Of a stretch of 64,000 nucleotides of DNA, positions 54,291 to 63,305 are shown piece by piece. Source of the DNA: Alcanivorax sediminis (GTDB lineage: Bacteria; Pseudomonadota; Gammaproteobacteria; Pseudomonadales; Alcanivoracaceae); contig NZ_WIRE01000003.1 of NCBI RefSeq assembly GCF_009601165.1, forward strand, positions 62,001 to 126,000, read 5' to 3'. The notes beneath the pieces were generated by a model. That model searched no databases, was not told the DNA's origin, and worked only from the letters and a program-made list of their open reading frames with translations. The position numbers were made by a program, and so were the translations under genes. Position 1 is the first letter of the stretch; each line of letters starts with the position of its first letter.

Positions 54291-54525
54291 GGTGCTCCAG
54301 ATAAACACGCTGGTGTTCCTGGCTGCAAAAGTGCTTGCCGTTATGGGTGAACGCTTCGTGGTCTGGCACGTGCACACCACATTGGGCGCATTTGCGCATC
54401 AGTTCCTGACGCGGCCTCTTTGGTGGTGGCGCTTCGGCCTGCCGAGGGGCGGCCAGCAGGTTCTTCAGTACCCGCCAGACAACATAAATCAGTGCCGCAA
54501 TGATCAGCAGGCGAATGAGCCCCAT
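54280..54525 (-). CDS. PP0621-type small membrane protein
   Basis: The 81-residue product has an N-terminal membrane helix (LIRLLIIAALIYVVWRVL), a Pro/Arg-rich linker and a Cys-rich end, CAQCGVHVPDHEAF...GKHFCSQEH, that looks like a zinc ribbon facing the cytoplasm. This matches the small PP0621 family found upstream of pilS in Pseudomonas. ATG 54525 follows AAGGAG. The overlap with pilS suggests a link to pilus control, but the function is unknown. Confidence 0.8.
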   Translation of the reverse strand: MGLIRLLIIAALIYVVWRVLKNLLAAPRQAEAPPPKRPRQELMRKCAQCGVHVPDHEAFTHNGKHFCSQEHQRVYLEHHDQ

Positions 54526-54616
54526 CCTTTTCTCCTTGTTTTCTGCACCCTGATGCATTCATGGATCGCGGACTAAAGAGTACAATCAGCGCTCATTTCA
54601 TGAAAGGCCGGTCGAG

Positions 54617-56242
54617 ATGCGAATTATCATGGCCCAGCAGAATGCGCTGGTGGGAGACATCGAAGGGAATGCACAACGAGTAGTCGCTGCGGCGGATGAG
54701 GCCAGGCGACTGCTGGGTGCTGACCTGGTGGTATTCCCGGAACTGATGCTGACCGGCTACCCCCCTGAGGACCTGCTGTTACGGCCGAGCCTGAACAGCC
54801 GCGTAGATGCGGCGCTGGCTGAAATTGGTGCTGCGGTGAGTGTGCCGGTGGTGCTGGGTTATCCGGCGGTGCGTAATGGCCTGCGACGTAACGCTGCGGG
54901 GGTAATGTTTCCCGGGGAGAGCACTCCGCGCCACGAGTACTTCAAGCAGTGCTTGCCGAACTATCGGGTCTTTGATGAAAAGCGCTATTTCCAGCGTGGT
55001 GACACTCCCTGTACGTTTGAGCTGGGCGGCTGGACCTTCGGTATTACGATCTGTGAGGACATCTGGCACAGCGAGCCGGCCAGCCAACTGCAGCAGGCGG
55101 GTGCCGATGTGGTGCTCAACCTCAATGCGTCTCCTTTCCGGACCAACAAGGTAGAGGAGCGGCTGGAGCAGGTGCAGGCCCGTAGCCGTGAAACCGGCAT
55201 GTCCATTCTCTACTGCAACCTGGTGGGTGGACAGGACGAGCTGGTATTTGACGGGGCGTCCTTCGCGTGCAATTCCAGCGGGGAGCGCTGTGTCCAGGGA
55301 GCCAGCTTCAATGAAGCGCTGATTCCGGTGGACCTTCAGTGCAAGGACGGGAGCTGCGATCCGGTGGGCGAGCTCTTGCCGCTTCCGGGTGTGGAGCAGG
55401 GGGTCTACCAGGCGCTGGTGTTGGCTACCCGCGATTACGTTAACAAGAATGGCTTCAAGGGTGCGCTGCTGGGGCTGTCCGGCGGCATTGACTCGGCGCT
55501 GACCCTGGCGGTAGCGGTGGATGCGCTGGGGCCGGAGCGGGTGGAAGCGGTGATGATGCCATTCCGCTATACCTCCGCCATGAGCCTTGAAGATGCAGAA
55601 AAGCAGGCGCGCACCCTCCGCGTGAACTACCGGGTGATGCCCATTGAACCGGCGTTTAATGGCTTTATGGGCATTCTTGATGAGGCGTTTGCAGGCCTGG
55701 CCAAGGACACTACGGAAGAAAACCTGCAGGCTCGCTGCCGTGGCGTGATTCTCATGGCACTCTCCAACAAGAGCGGTTCCGTCGTGCTGACCACCGGCAA
55801 CAAGAGTGAGATGGCAGTGGGTTACGCGACCCTCTACGGTGATATGGCAGGCGGTTTTTCTGTACTCAAGGACGTATTCAAGACCATGGTGTTCCGGCTG
55901 GCCAGGTGGCGTAATCAGCAGGCGGGCAGTGAAATCATCCCGGAGCGGGTGATTACCAGGCCTCCCTCGGCAGAATTGGCCCCGGATCAGGTAGATACCG
56001 ATTCCCTGCCGGACTACGACGAGCTGGATGCGATTCTGCAGCGTTATGTCGAGCAGGATATGAGTGCCGAGGCCGTCATCCGCGATGGCTTTGATCGAGA
56101 CAATGTCTACCGTGTGGTCAAGCTGACTGATCGTAACGAGTACAAACGGCGCCAGGCCGCCGTCGGTCCTCGTGTGAGCCGTCGTGCCTTCGGCAAGGAC
56201 CGTCGTTATCCGATCACCAACGGTTGGCGGCCGGGAGACTAG
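54617..56242 (+). CDS. nadE: Glutamine-dependent NAD+ synthetase
   Basis: It amidates nicotinate adenine dinucleotide to NAD+ using glutamine. The 541-residue product has a nitrilase-type glutaminase domain with Glu42, Lys110 and Cys146 (ITICEDIW), and a synthetase domain with the P-loop SGGIDS (288-293). The Gly- and Lys-rich C-terminal motif NKSEMAVGYATLYGDMAGGF is present. It is divergent from the pilS operon. In P. aeruginosa nadE is elsewhere, so here it interrupts the bamD-pilS neighbourhood. Confidence 0.97.
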   Translation: MRIIMAQQNALVGDIEGNAQRVVAAADEARRLLGADLVVFPELMLTGYPPEDLLLRPSLNSRVDAALAEIGAAVSVPVVLGYPAVRNGLRRNAAGVMFPGESTPRHEYFKQCLPNYRVFDEKRYFQRGDTPCTFELGGWTFGITICEDIWHSEPASQLQQAGADVVLNLNASPFRTNKVEERLEQVQARSRETGMSILYCNLVGGQDELVFDGASFACNSSGERCVQGASFNEALIPVDLQCKDGSCDPVGELLPLPGVEQGVYQALVLATRDYVNKNGFKGALLGLSGGIDSALTLAVAVDALGPERVEAVMMPFRYTSAMSLEDAEKQARTLRVNYRVMPIEPAFNGFMGILDEAFAGLAKDTTEENLQARCRGVILMALSNKSGSVVLTTGNKSEMAVGYATLYGDMAGGFSVLKDVFKTMVFRLARWRNQQAGSEIIPERVITRPPSAELAPDQVDTDSLPDYDELDAILQRYVEQDMSAEAVIRDGFDRDNVYRVVKLTDRNEYKRRQAAVGPRVSRRAFGKDRRYPITNGWRPGD

Positions 56243-56259
56243 GGGGTAGGTACGAACCT

Positions 56260-56280
56260 CAAGCTTCAAGCTGCAAGGAG
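56260..56280 (+). repeat. Left heptamer block after nadE
   Basis: The units CAAGCTT, CAAGCTG and CAAGGAG run 18 bp downstream of the nadE stop. In pattern (CAAGCTN) they are inverted relative to the TTGTAGC array at 56345 (reverse complement GCTACAA). Confidence 0.7.
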
Positions 56281-56303
56281 GATCAAAATCAAGAAACAGG
56301 ATC

Positions 56304-56346
56304 AAAAAAAGGGTGGCACCGAATGTTGGTCGGAGCCACCCTTTTT
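56304..56346. terminator. Terminator between nadE and bamD
   Basis: AAAAAGGGTGGC pairs with GCCACCCTTTTT. An inner CCGA/TCGG stem and a seven-base loop complete it. It is flanked by heptamer blocks. Confidence 0.92.
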
Positions 56347-56393
56347 GTAGCTTGTAGCTTGTAGCTTGTAGCTTGTAGCTTGTAGCTTGTAGC
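56345..56393. repeat. Perfect tandem array of seven heptamers (TTGTAGC)
   Basis: Seven exact copies of TTGTAGC end one base before the stop codon of the minus-strand bamD gene (56395-56397). The first two T also form the tail of the terminator. Confidence 0.97.
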
Positions 56394-56394
56394 T

Positions 56395-57210
56395 TTAAAG
56401 CAAGTCGAATGTCAGCAGGCTGATAATGCCGTTGTCTTCATCCGGCCACCAGGCCAGGTCCACCTGCGTTTCCTTGTCCAGATACGCGCTGTCGGGATAG
56501 TTGAGTGCCAGCACCGCACGGCTTTTCTCAGCCAGTTCCGGGTACTCGAGGCGCTCATAGCTCTTCACCATAATGGCCAATGCCTCTTCTACGGCAGGCG
56601 TTTGCTGGTAGTGCTTGACCACGTACTGGGCGCGGTTAACAGAGGCAACGATGGCGCCGCGGCGGGCATAGTAGCGGGCTACGTGGAGCTCCTGCCGGGC
56701 CAGCTGGTTACGGATATGCACCATGCGCGAGCGTGCATCAGGCGCATATTCGCTGTCCGGAAAGCGGGTGACCAGCCGTTCGAAATCGCGGAAGGCATCC
56801 TTGGCCGCGTCCATATCCCGGCTGGAGCGGTCAGAGCTGACCAGGTTGTCGAACAGCCCTTTTTCCATGTTGAAATTGGCCAGGCCACGCATGTACAGCG
56901 CGTAGTCCATGCGCGGGTGGGCAGGGTAGTTACGCATGAAGCGTTGCGCTGCAACCACGGTGGCCGGGTAATCCACTGCCATGTAATAGGCGTAGATCAG
57001 ATCCAGTCCGGACTGTTCGGCGAAATCCCCGTACGGAAAGCGGACCTCCAGCTCCTTGAGCTCGTCAATCGCCGTGAGGTAATTCTTTGACTCAATGGAG
57101 TCATGGGCTTCGCGGTACTGGGCGGCTTCGGTGAGCTCCGGGGCGTCCTTGTTGCTGGCGCAGCCGGCAAGCAGCATCAGGCCCAGTAGTGGCCAGAAAA
57201 AGCGTGGCAT
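56395..57210 (-). CDS. bamD: Outer-membrane protein assembly factor BamD
   Basis: BamD is the essential lipoprotein of the BAM complex that inserts outer-membrane barrels. The 271-residue product has a lipobox (LLAGC, Cys17) and TPR repeats (AQYREAHDSIESKNYLTAIDEL, EQSGLDLIYAYYMAVDYPATV, AAQRFMRNYPAHPRMDYALYMRGLANF). It is divergent from rluD across 74 bp, as in most gammaproteobacteria. Its 3' end lies at the TTGTAGC array. Confidence 0.95.
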   Translation of the reverse strand: MPRFFWPLLGLMLLAGCASNKDAPELTEAAQYREAHDSIESKNYLTAIDELKELEVRFPYGDFAEQSGLDLIYAYYMAVDYPATVVAAQRFMRNYPAHPRMDYALYMRGLANFNMEKGLFDNLVSSDRSSRDMDAAKDAFRDFERLVTRFPDSEYAPDARSRMVHIRNQLARQELHVARYYARRGAIVASVNRAQYVVKHYQQTPAVEEALAIMVKSYERLEYPELAEKSRAVLALNYPDSAYLDKETQVDLAWWPDEDNGIISLLTFDLL

Positions 57211-57284
57211 TCTTTCCTCGTCGGAAGGGTTACAATGGCGCGTTACAGGGTAAAGTACCGCGACATTTAAACACAGGTTGGATT

Positions 57285-58256
57285 ATGGGACATCTTGGCG
57301 GCGAGAAAATTCAACGTACTGAGCAAGTACGGGCAGAGCAGGCAGGGCTTCGGGTGGACCAGGTTGCCGCCGAGCTGTTCGACGGATTTTCCCGTTCCCG
57401 GCTGCAGGGCTGGATCAAGGATGGGGTGCTTACCGTCAATGGAAAGAAAGCCAAGCCCAAGGACAAGCTTACGGGCAACGAGTCCCTCGCGCTTGAAGTG
57501 GTGATCGAGCCAGAACTGGATGATCAGGCTCAAGCGATCTCGCTGGATGTGGTGTATGAAGACGAGGACCTGATTGTCATTAACAAGCCCACCGGGCTGG
57601 TGGTCCATCCGGCGGCGGGGCATGCGGACGGCACCCTGTTGAATGGACTGCTCCATCATGACGAGCGCCTTAACAGTTTGCCTCGTGCGGGTATTGTTCA
57701 CCGCCTGGATCGGGACACCACAGGCCTGATGGTGGTGGCCAGGTCTCTGGAGGCACATACCAGTCTGGTTGCGCAACTCCAGGACAAGAGTCTGTTCAGG
57801 CAGTATGAAGCGATCGCTGTGGGCGTGATGACCGGGGGTGGCAAGGTGGATGCGCCTATCGGCCGCCATCCCGTGGATCGAAAGAAGCAGGCTGTTGTTA
57901 AGGAAGGCGGTAAGGAAGCGGTTACTCACTACCGGGTCATGGATCGCTACCGCGCCCATACCCGTATCCAGGTCAAGCTGGAAACCGGCCGTACCCACCA
58001 GATCCGAGTGCACATGGCGTATCGCAATTACCCGCTGGTGGGTGACCCGCTCTACGGCGGTCGTCTCAAATTCCCGGCCGGGGCTACCGAGGAACTGCGC
58101 CAGGCATTGCGCCGCTTCCCGCGTCAGGCGCTTCATGCCCGTACCCTGGGCTTGATCCACCCGGCCAGTGGCGAATATTGTGAGTTTCAGGCGCCGTTAC
58201 CCGATGACATGCTCGGGCTTATCAAGGTGCTGGAAGACGATGCCAAAGAGCAATAA
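57285..58256 (+). CDS. rluD: 23S rRNA pseudouridine synthase RluD
   Basis: RluD makes pseudouridines 1911, 1915 and 1917 in 23S rRNA helix 69. The 323-residue product has an N-terminal S4 domain (LRVDQVAAELFDGFSRSRLQ) and a catalytic domain with HRLDRDTTGL (catalytic Asp) and HQIRVHMAYRNYPLVGDPLYG. ATG 57285 (MGHLGGEK) follows AGGTTGGA; the longer upstream frame crosses the bamD promoter region. Confidence 0.95.
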   Translation: MGHLGGEKIQRTEQVRAEQAGLRVDQVAAELFDGFSRSRLQGWIKDGVLTVNGKKAKPKDKLTGNESLALEVVIEPELDDQAQAISLDVVYEDEDLIVINKPTGLVVHPAAGHADGTLLNGLLHHDERLNSLPRAGIVHRLDRDTTGLMVVARSLEAHTSLVAQLQDKSLFRQYEAIAVGVMTGGGKVDAPIGRHPVDRKKQAVVKEGGKEAVTHYRVMDRYRAHTRIQVKLETGRTHQIRVHMAYRNYPLVGDPLYGGRLKFPAGATEELRQALRRFPRQALHARTLGLIHPASGEYCEFQAPLPDDMLGLIKVLEDDAKEQ

Positions 58257-58275
58257 AGCCGGGAGAGGAACGATA

Positions 58276-58689
58276 ATGCTCGCATTGCGTGCCTGTATTG
58301 TGGCAGCGTCAGTTGGAGTGCTGACTGGCTGTGCAAGTAAATACCACGCCTGGGATGGCGTGAAGGGCTACCAGGACGAAACGCTGGAATCCGGCAGGGT
58401 GAAAGTCAGTTATACAGCAGAAAAATTCACAGGCTGGGATCGTTTGGATGGGTATCTTAATCGCCGCTGCATGGAGCTGGCACAATCAACTACTCAGCAC
58501 GTGGTGGTGGAAAAGGTAGAGCATACTTATACCTATGCGGTTGCCCAGTCGGAGGTGTCAGTGGGGGCTCCTGTCAGGGTGGGAGGTGGCAGTATGGATA
58601 CAGGTATTGTTGCTCCAACAGCGAGCCACCATGATGTGTTGTTCAAGTGGAAACTGGCGAGCGGCATCTGTTCCGCTGCCGCACAATGA
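58276..58689 (+). CDS. Lipoprotein, CC0125/CC1285-like
   Basis: The 137-residue product has a lipobox (LTGC) followed by YHAWDGVKGYQDETLESGRVKVSYTAEKF and RRCMELAQSTTQHVVVEKV. The GYxDxxL...VxYxA...ELA pattern resembles the CC0125/CC1285 lipoprotein group, whose function is unknown. ATG 58276 follows GAGAGGAACG. It is inserted between rluD and pgeF, which are adjacent in Pseudomonas. Confidence 0.7.
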   Translation: MLALRACIVAASVGVLTGCASKYHAWDGVKGYQDETLESGRVKVSYTAEKFTGWDRLDGYLNRRCMELAQSTTQHVVVEKVEHTYTYAVAQSEVSVGAPVRVGGGSMDTGIVAPTASHHDVLFKWKLASGICSAAAQ

Positions 58690-58696
58690 GCTATTT

Positions 58697-59455
58697 ATGA
58701 CTCTGCCGCAGAAAGATCAGTGGCTCTGGCCTGACTGGCGCCCTCACCCAGCGGTGAGAGTGGCGGTGACCACCCGCGCCGGCTCGCATTCTCCGGAGCC
58801 ATGGAACGGCTTCAATCTGGGCCTGAACTGTGGCGATCAGCCTGGCCGAGTGGAGCAGGCCCGGCGTCACGTGGAAAAGTTGCTCCAGGCGGACCATCCC
58901 GCGGCGTGGTTGTGGCAGGTCCATGGCAAGCGGGTGATTCGGGCAGATGAGCAGAATAATGAGGCTGACGGTGTCTGGACTGATCAGCAGCGCTGGCCAT
59001 GTGTGGTGCTCACCGCGGATTGTTTGCCGGTGCTGCTGGCCAGGAATGATGGCACTGCCGTAGCGGCGGTCCATGCGGGCTGGCGAGGGCTGCAGGCGGG
59101 TGTTATTGCTGAAGGGGTAAAAAGCATCGCGCCCAATGCGGAGCCTGTCAGTGCCTGGCTGGGCCCTGCGATTTGCGGGAAATGTTATCAGGTGGGCGAT
59201 GAGGTTTATCGTGCCTTCGCCGACACCAACCCTGCGTTCAAGACGGCTTTTCGGGAAGATGCGACGCCTCATCACTGGCGCTTCTCCGTGGTCCATGCCG
59301 CCATGATCGAGCTCGCGAGCCTCGGGGTGACGGATGTGCAGGGGGGCGAATTGTGCACGGCCTGTGACCTGGACCGCTTTTACTCCTATCGCAAGGAAGG
59401 CGACACCGGTCGGTTTGCCTCACTGATCTGGTTGGACCGGGAGAGCAATCAATAG
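58697..59455 (+). CDS. pgeF: Laccase-domain protein PgeF/YfiH
   Basis: This family acts as a purine nucleoside phosphorylase/peptidoglycan editing factor. The 252-residue product has the three metal ligands His76 (WQVHG), Cys109 (TADC) and His126 (VHAGWRG), and the GPAICGKCYQVG motif. ATG 58697 fits the standard start MTLPQKD; the longer frame overlaps the lipoprotein gene. Gene order rluD-pgeF-clpB is conserved in Pseudomonas and other gammaproteobacteria. Confidence 0.92.
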   Translation: MTLPQKDQWLWPDWRPHPAVRVAVTTRAGSHSPEPWNGFNLGLNCGDQPGRVEQARRHVEKLLQADHPAAWLWQVHGKRVIRADEQNNEADGVWTDQQRWPCVVLTADCLPVLLARNDGTAVAAVHAGWRGLQAGVIAEGVKSIAPNAEPVSAWLGPAICGKCYQVGDEVYRAFADTNPAFKTAFREDATPHHWRFSVVHAAMIELASLGVTDVQGGELCTACDLDRFYSYRKEGDTGRFASLIWLDRESNQ

Positions 59456-59605
59456 CGGCTGACGAGCGTGCAAATGCGCCACCCGACAAACGGCGGCTCC
59501 CCTCTTGCGTCACAAGCCTCATCTCCTGCCTATCCCACAGTGATCATGGCGATAAGCCGCTTTCTTGATCCACGGCAATAAAATCTGTTCCTTTCTTCAC
59601 TTACT

Positions 59606-59633
59606 CTTGAACTTGGCCCAATCGGACCCATCT
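59606..59633 (+). promoter_or_regulatory. Sigma-32 heat-shock promoter of clpB
   Basis: CTTGAA (59606-59611) and ACCCATCT (59626-59633) are separated by 14 bases, close to the sigma-32 consensus CTTGAA...CCCCATNT. It lies about 90 bp before clpB, a classical heat-shock gene. Confidence 0.8.
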
Positions 59634-59725
59634 TAGGGGCAGTTGATTGATTTCCGGTGATCGCCGGTCGCTTGCCGTCAGGGAGTGGCCGGGCGGGTCT
59701 CCGCCGGACAAAGGAGAGCCAAGTA

Positions 59726-62308
59726 ATGCGAATGGACAAACTGACCGCGCGCCTTCAGGAAGCCCTGTCGGATGCGCAATCCCTGGCCGTGGGGCAGGGC
59801 AATAGCACCATTGAACCCGTGCACCTGATGCTGGCATTGATGCAGCAGCAGGGGGGTGTGGCCCGTCCGCTGGTGGAAAAAACCGGTGCCAATCCTGCCG
59901 ATGTGATCACCGCCTTGAATATGGCCGTGGACAAGTTGCCCACGGTGAGTAATTTCAATGGTGATGTCACCATGGGTCAGGGCCTTGGTCGTCTGTTGAA
60001 CCTGGCCGATCGTGAAGCGCAGCAGAATGGCGATCAGTACCTGTCGTCGGAAGTGGTGTTGCTGGCGGCCTGTGATGACAGTGGTGAGCTGGGCAAAATT
60101 CTCAAGAATGCCGGTGTCACCAAGAAAATCCTGGCGGAAAAAATTGCTGCGGTGCGTGGAGGCGAGACGGTGAACGATCCCAATGCAGAAGACAAGCGCG
60201 AGGCGCTGGACAAGTACACCGTCAATCTCACTGAGCGTGCCGAGGCGGGCAAGCTGGATCCGGTGATTGGTCGCGATGATGAAATTCGTCGCACGATTCA
60301 GGTATTGCAGCGCCGTACCAAGAACAACCCGGTGCTGATCGGTGAGCCCGGTGTGGGTAAAACGGCCATCGTGGAAGGTCTGGCGCAACGCATTGTGAAC
60401 GGTGAAGTGCCTGAAGGGCTCAAGGACAAGCAGGTGCTGTCCCTGGATATGGCTGCGCTGATTGCCGGAGCCAAATACCGCGGTGAATTTGAGGAGCGCC
60501 TCAAGGCGGTGCTCAACGAGCTGGCCAAGCAGGAAGGTCGCATCATCCTGTTCATCGATGAACTGCATACCATGGTCGGTGCAGGCAAGGGCGACGGCGC
60601 CATGGATGCGGGTAACATGCTCAAACCGGCCCTGGCCCGCGGTGAACTGCACTGCGTGGGTGCCACCACGCTGGATGAATACCGCCAGTACATCGAAAAG
60701 GATGCGGCGCTGGAGCGGCGTTTCCAGAAGGTGCTGGTAGACGAGCCCACGGTGGAAGACACCATCGCCATCCTGCGCGGCCTGAAAGAACGCTACGAAG
60801 TGCACCATGGTGTGGACATTACCGATAGCGCCATTGTTGAGGCTGCGCGGCTGAGTCATCGCTACATCACGGATCGCCAGCTGCCTGACAAGGCTATCGA
60901 TTTAATTGATGAGGCGGGCAGTCGAATCCGTATGGAAATTGACTCCATGCCGGAAGAAATGGATCGTCTCGATCGTCGTCTTATCCAGTTGAAGATGGAG
61001 CGCGAAGCGCTGCGCAAGGAAGATGATGACGCCAGCAAAAAGCGACTCGACAAGCTGGAAGAAGACATCGGCGAACTGGAAAAAGAGTACGCTGATCTGG
61101 ATGAAATCTGGCAGGCGGAAAAGGCGGCTCTGCAAGGCGCGGCCGAGTACAAGGCGGAGCTTGAACAGGCCCGTGTAGAGATGGAGCAGGCCCGTCGTGC
61201 CGGAGATCTCAACAAGATGTCTGAGCTGCAATATGGTCTGATTCCGGAGCTCGAGAAAAAGGTTCAGCAGGCCCAGGATCAGGAACAACAGGTTCAGGCG
61301 GAAACCCAGTTACTGCGCAACAAGGTAACCGAGGAAGAAATCGCCGAGGTGGTGTCCAAGTGGACCGGCATTCCGGTCTCAAAAATGCTGGAAGGTGAGA
61401 AAGAGAAGTTGCTGCGCATGGAAGAGAGTTTGCACCAGCGCGTGGTGGGCCAGAACGAAGCGGTGGAAGCCGTGGCCAATGCGGTGCGTCGCTCCCGGGC
61501 TGGCTTGTCCGACCCTAACCGGCCCAACGGCAGCTTCCTGTTCCTTGGTCCCACCGGTGTGGGTAAAACCGAGTTGTGCAAGGCGCTGGCCAACTTCCTG
61601 TTTGATACCGAGGAGGCCATGGTAAGGATCGATATGTCCGAATTCATGGAGAAGCACTCCGTGGCTCGGCTGGTGGGCGCGCCCCCTGGCTATGTGGGCT
61701 ACGAGGAAGGTGGTTACCTGACCGAAGCCGTGCGCCGCAAGCCCTATTCCGTGGTGCTGCTGGACGAGGTGGAAAAGGCACATCCGGATGTGTTCAACAT
61801 CCTGTTGCAGGTGCTGGATGATGGTCGTCTCACTGATGGTCAGGGGCGCACCGTGGACTTCCGCAATACCGTGGTGGTGATGACCTCCAACCTGGGCTCA
61901 GACTTGATCCAGACGCTGGCCGGCGAGGGCAATTACGAAACCATGAAATCCGCGGTGATGGAGGTAGTGGGCAACCACTTCCGTCCGGAGTTTATTAACC
62001 GTGTGGATGAAACGGTGGTGTTCCACCCGCTGGAAAAAGATCAACTCAAGGGCATTGCCTCCATTCAGCTGGATTACCTTCGCAAACGTCTGGCTGAGCG
62101 GGATATCCGTCTGGAGATCAGCGATGCCGCACTGGACAAGCTGGTGGAGGCGGGCTTTGACCCGGTCTACGGCGCACGTCCTCTAAAGCGGGCGATTCAG
62201 CAGCAGCTGGAAAATCCGCTGGCGCAATCTCTCCTTAAGGGCGAGTTTGCCCAAGGCGATGCGATCAAGGTGGATGTGGAAGGCGAGGCTTTCTCGTTCC
62301 ATCATTGA
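59726..62308 (+). CDS. clpB: ATP-dependent disaggregase ClpB
   Basis: ClpB pulls apart aggregated proteins together with DnaK. The 860-residue product has the N-domain (about 1-145), AAA-1 with [13 protein letters not shown], a coiled-coil M-domain (about 410-525, rich in Glu/Lys/Arg) and AAA-2 with [13 protein letters not shown] and a C-terminal D2 small domain ending with [12 protein letters not shown]. There is no ClpP-binding IGF loop. ATG 59726 lies 9 bases after AAGGAG. A sigma-32 promoter precedes it. Confidence 0.98.
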   Translation: MRMDKLTARLQEALSDAQSLAVGQGNSTIEPVHLMLALMQQQGGVARPLVEKTGANPADVITALNMAVDKLPTVSNFNGDVTMGQGLGRLLNLADREAQQNGDQYLSSEVVLLAACDDSGELGKILKNAGVTKKILAEKIAAVRGGETVNDPNAEDKREALDKYTVNLTERAEAGKLDPVIGRDDEIRRTIQVLQRRTKNNPVLIGEPGVGKTAIVEGLAQRIVNGEVPEGLKDKQVLSLDMAALIAGAKYRGEFEERLKAVLNELAKQEGRIILFIDELHTMVGAGKGDGAMDAGNMLKPALARGELHCVGATTLDEYRQYIEKDAALERRFQKVLVDEPTVEDTIAILRGLKERYEVHHGVDITDSAIVEAARLSHRYITDRQLPDKAIDLIDEAGSRIRMEIDSMPEEMDRLDRRLIQLKMEREALRKEDDDASKKRLDKLEEDIGELEKEYADLDEIWQAEKAALQGAAEYKAELEQARVEMEQARRAGDLNKMSELQYGLIPELEKKVQQAQDQEQQVQAETQLLRNKVTEEEIAEVVSKWTGIPVSKMLEGEKEKLLRMEESLHQRVVGQNEAVEAVANAVRRSRAGLSDPNRPNGSFLFLGPTGVGKTELCKALANFLFDTEEAMVRIDMSEFMEKHSVARLVGAPPGYVGYEEGGYLTEAVRRKPYSVVLLDEVEKAHPDVFNILLQVLDDGRLTDGQGRTVDFRNTVVVMTSNLGSDLIQTLAGEGNYETMKSAVMEVVGNHFRPEFINRVDETVVFHPLEKDQLKGIASIQLDYLRKRLAERDIRLEISDAALDKLVEAGFDPVYGARPLKRAIQQQLENPLAQSLLKGEFAQGDAIKVDVEGEAFSFHH

Positions 62309-62329
62309 TATGCATGGGAGGTAAACAAG

Positions 62330-62354
62330 AAGGCCGCTCACAAGAGCGGCCTTT
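62330..62354. terminator. Bidirectional terminator after clpB
   Basis: AAGGCCGCTC pairs perfectly with GAGCGGCCTT around ACAA. It lies between clpB and the convergent DUF4124 gene. The minus-strand tail is TTCTTGTTT. Confidence 0.85.
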
Positions 62355-62376
62355 CACATTCTCACGCTGGTAGCAA

Positions 62377-62838
62377 TTACATCTCTTCGCATTTCTCCAG
62401 GGCTTTGCGAGCTTCTGACATCATCTCTTCACGCTGTTCCTGGTCCAGCACTTCCATTTCTCCGGTCTCCGGGTTTTCCCGTCTAACGATCGGTTTGTTC
62501 TGCAGGATTTCCAGATTCTTTTTATGGCCAGCACAGCGTTCTTCGCTTGCAGCGTCAGGATTCTCTGAGGCTTTCCGTGATTCTGCCTCTGCTTTACGAG
62601 CGTTCTCTTTCTGCTTGGCGTCAGCCTCGCGGCGTTCGTTCAGGGCTTCAATGGCATCGCCCTGGCTGGAGCTGGCATTGGCCCGGGTGTTGACCACGCT
62701 GGCGTCCTGATTGCTGGGCGGCTGAGCGCCATAGTGGGTCACTCCATTCTCATCCACCCATTTGTAGAACTTTTCGGCGATGGCAGAAGAGGTAAAGGCA
62801 AGCAGGGTAATCCCCAGCAACAGGCTGAATCGTTTCAT
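62377..62838 (-). CDS. DUF4124-domain periplasmic protein
   Basis: The 153-residue product has a signal peptide (cleavage near SAIAE) and the N-terminal DUF4124 motif KFYKWVDENGVTHYGAQPP. A charged, coiled-coil-prone region (about 60-110) follows, with one Cys in the middle (EERCAGHKKN) and one near the end (EKCEEM). DUF4124 proteins are common in proteobacteria and their role is unknown; the N-terminal domain may bind peptidoglycan or protein partners. Confidence 0.85.
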   Translation of the reverse strand: MKRFSLLLGITLLAFTSSAIAEKFYKWVDENGVTHYGAQPPSNQDASVVNTRANASSSQGDAIEALNERREADAKQKENARKAEAESRKASENPDAASEERCAGHKKNLEILQNKPIVRRENPETGEMEVLDQEQREEMMSEARKALEKCEEM

Positions 62839-63305
62839 GGTGTCAGTCTTCTTATTGAAAAGGGTGCGTAATCAGACTTTAGCATGACGTGATTTCGGGC
62901 GTTTCTGCAAGCCCAAGCCGACAAGGGGCTTTGATTTGCCGCACATTTCTGAGAGAATCAAGCCTTTCCGGAGATCGGGACCCGCATTCGCTTACCGGCG
63001 TTTGTGTGGCCGGGACCCGGGGCATCGTTACCGCGATGTCCGGTCAGCAGTATCACTGCACTCTCGTCCCGCTGTGGGAGCCTCCGGAGGTCTCTGTTTC
63101 TGAGCGGGAGGACTCTCTTTATCTTCCCGGTTTGATCCAGCCCCTCCTGATTGCGTCTCTGCCTGCGTCTTTGTCGGCCACCTCCGACAGGACTTCAGAA
63201 TGCCCAACTATGGCGTTCTCTCTGCAGGTCTCCAGCAAAAGCAAAGTCCGTCCTGCTGTGCCTGTGCGCGGTAGGGATTATGCATTCTGATTTGAGGTAA
63301 CAACC
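62839..63305. other. Long leader region before ilvI without a convincing gene
   Basis: The 467 bp contain no protein-like frame. A 133-residue frame (62889-63290) has a composition unlike a protein but includes one Leu/Ile-rich segment (LYLPGLIQPLLIASLPASL) near 63118-63175, and short inverted repeats such as CCTCCGGAGG near 63082 are present. An attenuator-type control of ilvI is possible, but no T-run hairpin was found. Confidence 0.3.

Noticed and set aside
62889..63290. 133-codon frame upstream of ilvI
   Set aside because: Residue composition is not protein-like, there is no ribosome site, and no family is recognisable. It is kept only as a possible leader.
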